Assembly: GCA_036403035.1 (NCBI GenBank)
Contig: DASWRT010000343.1
Location: forward strand, 1-6,757
DNA: 6,757 bases
From: DASWRT01 sp036403035
GTDB lineage: Bacteria; Pseudomonadota; Alphaproteobacteria; ATCC43930; CGMCC-115725
Direction: 5' to 3'
Below are positions 6,401 through 6,757 of the stretch, piece after piece (the first letter of the stretch is position 1; the number at the start of each line of letters is the position of its first letter). The notes under the pieces are model-generated. The model was not told the DNA's origin. It saw only the letters and a program-made list of their open reading frames with translations, and ran no database searches. The translations under genes were made by a program, and so were the position numbers.

Positions 6401-6757
6401 ACGAGGGCGGCATCCTCCGGGGGGCCCGCCACCTGACGATCGCCGGCTATTACTTCTACGTCGCCGCCGACGCGGGGATCGTCGTGCTCAACATGGACGA
6501 CCCGATGCACCCGAAGGTCGTCACGGTGATCCCGATGAACGACGCGCGAGCGACGGCGCTGCAGTTCCGCTATCTCTTCGCGCTCGACCGCGACGGGCTG
6601 CACGTCGTCGACGTGACGAACCCGGCGGCGCCTAAGGTCGTCCCGTCGGCGTTCGTGCCGTTCCAGGATGCGCGGCGCATCTATGTGGCGCGCACCTACG
6701 CCTACGTCGCGGCGCGCCGCGAGGGCGTGGCGATCGTCGACGTCGAGAAGCCGGAGC
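3412..6757 (+). CDS. Decaheme c-type cytochrome with C-terminal LVIVD β-propeller, 3' end missing
   Basis: The frame is open from ATG 3412 to the right edge (1115 codons), so the C-terminus is missing. Residues 1-29 form a Sec signal peptide (R6, R8, then a Leu-rich core, cut after AGA) with no lipobox cysteine. Ten CXXCH motifs, with first Cys at 62, 84, 162, 334, 391, 527, 554, 664, 675 and 781, would bind ten covalent hemes in the periplasm or outside the cell. More than 20 other histidines in the heme part (such as DYHGHGW and DEHGNGH) could supply distal ligands, allowing mainly bis-His, electron-transfer hemes. No CXXCK motif of the NrfA type is present. From about 871, LVIVD-like blades follow (for example YLYVAQGSGGMEAYDV and YLFALDRDGLHVVDV). 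The family resembles, from memory, long uncharacterised multiheme cytochromes of Geobacter-like bacteria. The likely role is extracellular or cross-membrane electron transfer with the barrel protein; donor and acceptor are unknown. A catalytic reductase is the alternative. Confidence 0.9.
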   Translation, partial: MTMITRGRHILALGSLLLLLALPTLPAGASSEESPRDIKYVTAPPAPVSQPQAQAFMKSAGCLTCHEKTDQPTMHANQGVILGCADCHGGDAQIVRPEAAHEGETAYRTAQDKAHVQPRYPGAWHYPASANPRDSYTLLNRESPEFIRFVNPSDYRIVRESCGACHLPVIQAAERSIMASGAMLWGGGAYNNGILPYKNYIVGEAYTREGEPAELVAPVKPTPEQTRSRGLLPALYPLPSWETVPPGDVFRVFERGGRNIITQFPEIGNPNSLGVITRLEEPGRPDLRQSNRGPATGLRVSIPILNITKSRLNDPLMWFLGTNDNPGDYRTSGCGACHIPYANDREVKHGGQWAKYGSRGTTQTVDATIPKDEPGHPIRHELTTAIPTSQCMICHMHQPNIFLNSMLGFTMSDYESDADKMFPAKQKYPTNAETVEALNRNPEGAVVRGNWSDVKFVEKVSELNPELKSTQFADYHGHGWNFRAVFKRDRKGNLLDQANNVVPPEDPEKFKKAVHLSSVHVDLGMQCVDCHFSQDEHGNGHIYGEVAAAVEIQCADCHGTATKYPTLRTSGPAARPGGNDLSLLRTADGRTRFEWRGQKLYQRSAVYPDLEWEVSLVKDTVTPGNPKYNEKAARAKLMSKGTSMAWGPGVPQDQLAHPSDEMACFTCHLSWTTSCAGCHLPIEANYKTERHHYEGGETRNFATSNPQVARDDMFQLGRHGTVRGNIIAPIRSTSALILSSTNINRERIYVQQPPVSASGYSSQAFAPHYPHTERRTETKTCTDCHLSQDNDNNAIMAQLLLHGTNFVNFVGYNAWIGQESGFQAVRVTEWDEPQAVVGSYLHKYAYPDYYKAHLDRGRQLDEAYGSGSGTVGCLQLRGEYLYVAQGSGGMEAYDVASVANKGISERIITAPFSPLGQDTHIRSKNATCVALPTNQPINPLRNQGDLMRVTNQEQAFHPIYNYAFITDAEEGLIVTNVDTLQDGEPRNNFLKRALTWNEGGILRGARHLTIAGYYFYVAADAGIVVLNMDDPMHPKVVTVIPMNDARATALQFRYLFALDRDGLHVVDVTNPAAPKVVPSAFVPFQDARRIYVARTYAYVAARREGVAIVDVEKPE
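3595..5766 (+). other. Ten-heme region of the cytochrome (CXXCH 1-10)
   Basis: Heme motifs in order are CLTCH, CADCH, CGACH, CGACH, CMICH, CVDCH, CADCH, CFTCH, CAGCH and CTDCH. Close pairs are 1/2 (22 residues from first Cys to first Cys), 6/7 (27) and 8/9 (11). Long heme-free stretches separate hemes 3 and 4 (about 167 residues), 5 and 6 (about 131), 7 and 8 (about 105) and 9 and 10 (about 101). All twenty cysteines of this region belong to heme motifs. Confidence 0.92.
6022..6757 (+). other. LVIVD-type β-propeller repeats of the cytochrome (incomplete)
   Basis: Five blade-like repeats can be read at residues of about 871-900, 958-985, 1005-1037, 1045-1076 and 1086-1115. The later ones follow the LVIVD pattern: a hydrophobic strand with aromatic residues (YFYVAADAGIVVLNM, YLFALDRDGLHVVDV, YAYVAARREGVAIVDV), then an Asp-Pro or Asn-Pro turn (DDPMHPKVV, TNPAAPKVV). 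A closed propeller needs more blades, expected beyond the edge. In surface proteins such repeats usually mediate binding; the partner here is unknown. C873 and C928 lie in this part and are not heme cysteines. Confidence 0.75.

Noticed and set aside
4960..6603. Second long minus-strand open frame (547 codons)
   Set aside because: Same reason: complementary to the cytochrome reading frame, with low-complexity Val/Arg/Asp composition and no motif.
3412..6757. Identity as a known catalytic multiheme enzyme (NrfA nitrite reductase, hydroxylamine oxidoreductase)
   Set aside because: No CXXCK motif, too many hemes with different spacing, a much longer chain and a propeller; no active-site signature seen.
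1..6757. CRISPR array, insertion sequence, tRNA, riboswitch or intrinsic terminator
   Set aside because: No direct repeat array, inverted terminal repeats, cloverleaf-like segment or GC hairpin followed by a T-run was found; coding sequence fills the window.

Overview
The window is GC-rich (clearly above 60% G+C by eye, with strong G/C preference at third codon positions). It is fully coding on the + strand: three genes lie head to tail with almost no space between them. A β-barrel outer-membrane protein next to an exported multiheme cytochrome c points to a Gram-negative, respiratory, probably environmental bacterium such as a deltaproteobacterium-like, acidobacterial or other metal- or soil-associated lineage. 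The sequence alone does not fix the taxon, and no RNA gene or marker gene is present.

Layout: (1) positions 1-1499, the 3' part of a gene for a protein with tandem GlcG/HbpS-like (DUF336 family) modules, cut by the left edge; (2) positions 1502-3412, a 636-residue exported, cysteine-free protein predicted to be an outer-membrane β-barrel, with a proline-rich N-terminal linker; (3) positions 3412-6757, a very long exported cytochrome c with ten CXXCH heme sites followed by an LVIVD-type β-propeller, cut by the right edge after 1115 codons. The gap between genes 1 and 2 is 2 bases, and the stop of gene 2 shares one base with the start of gene 3, so the three are very probably one operon. No internal promoter or terminator is visible, and no stretch of 300 bases is gene-free.

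Working together (inference): the barrel and the multiheme cytochrome have the make-up of a porin-cytochrome type electron conduit, or of a secreted cytochrome and its outer-membrane partner. The HbpS-like protein could bind or handle heme, or act as an accessory subunit. The known conduits (MtrCAB, Pcc, OmcS/OmcZ-type filaments) do not, to my knowledge, contain this exact trio. The cytochrome's domain order, with hemes first and a surface-type propeller last, is the most striking feature. The electron donor, the acceptor and the cellular location of the cytochrome are not shown by the sequence.
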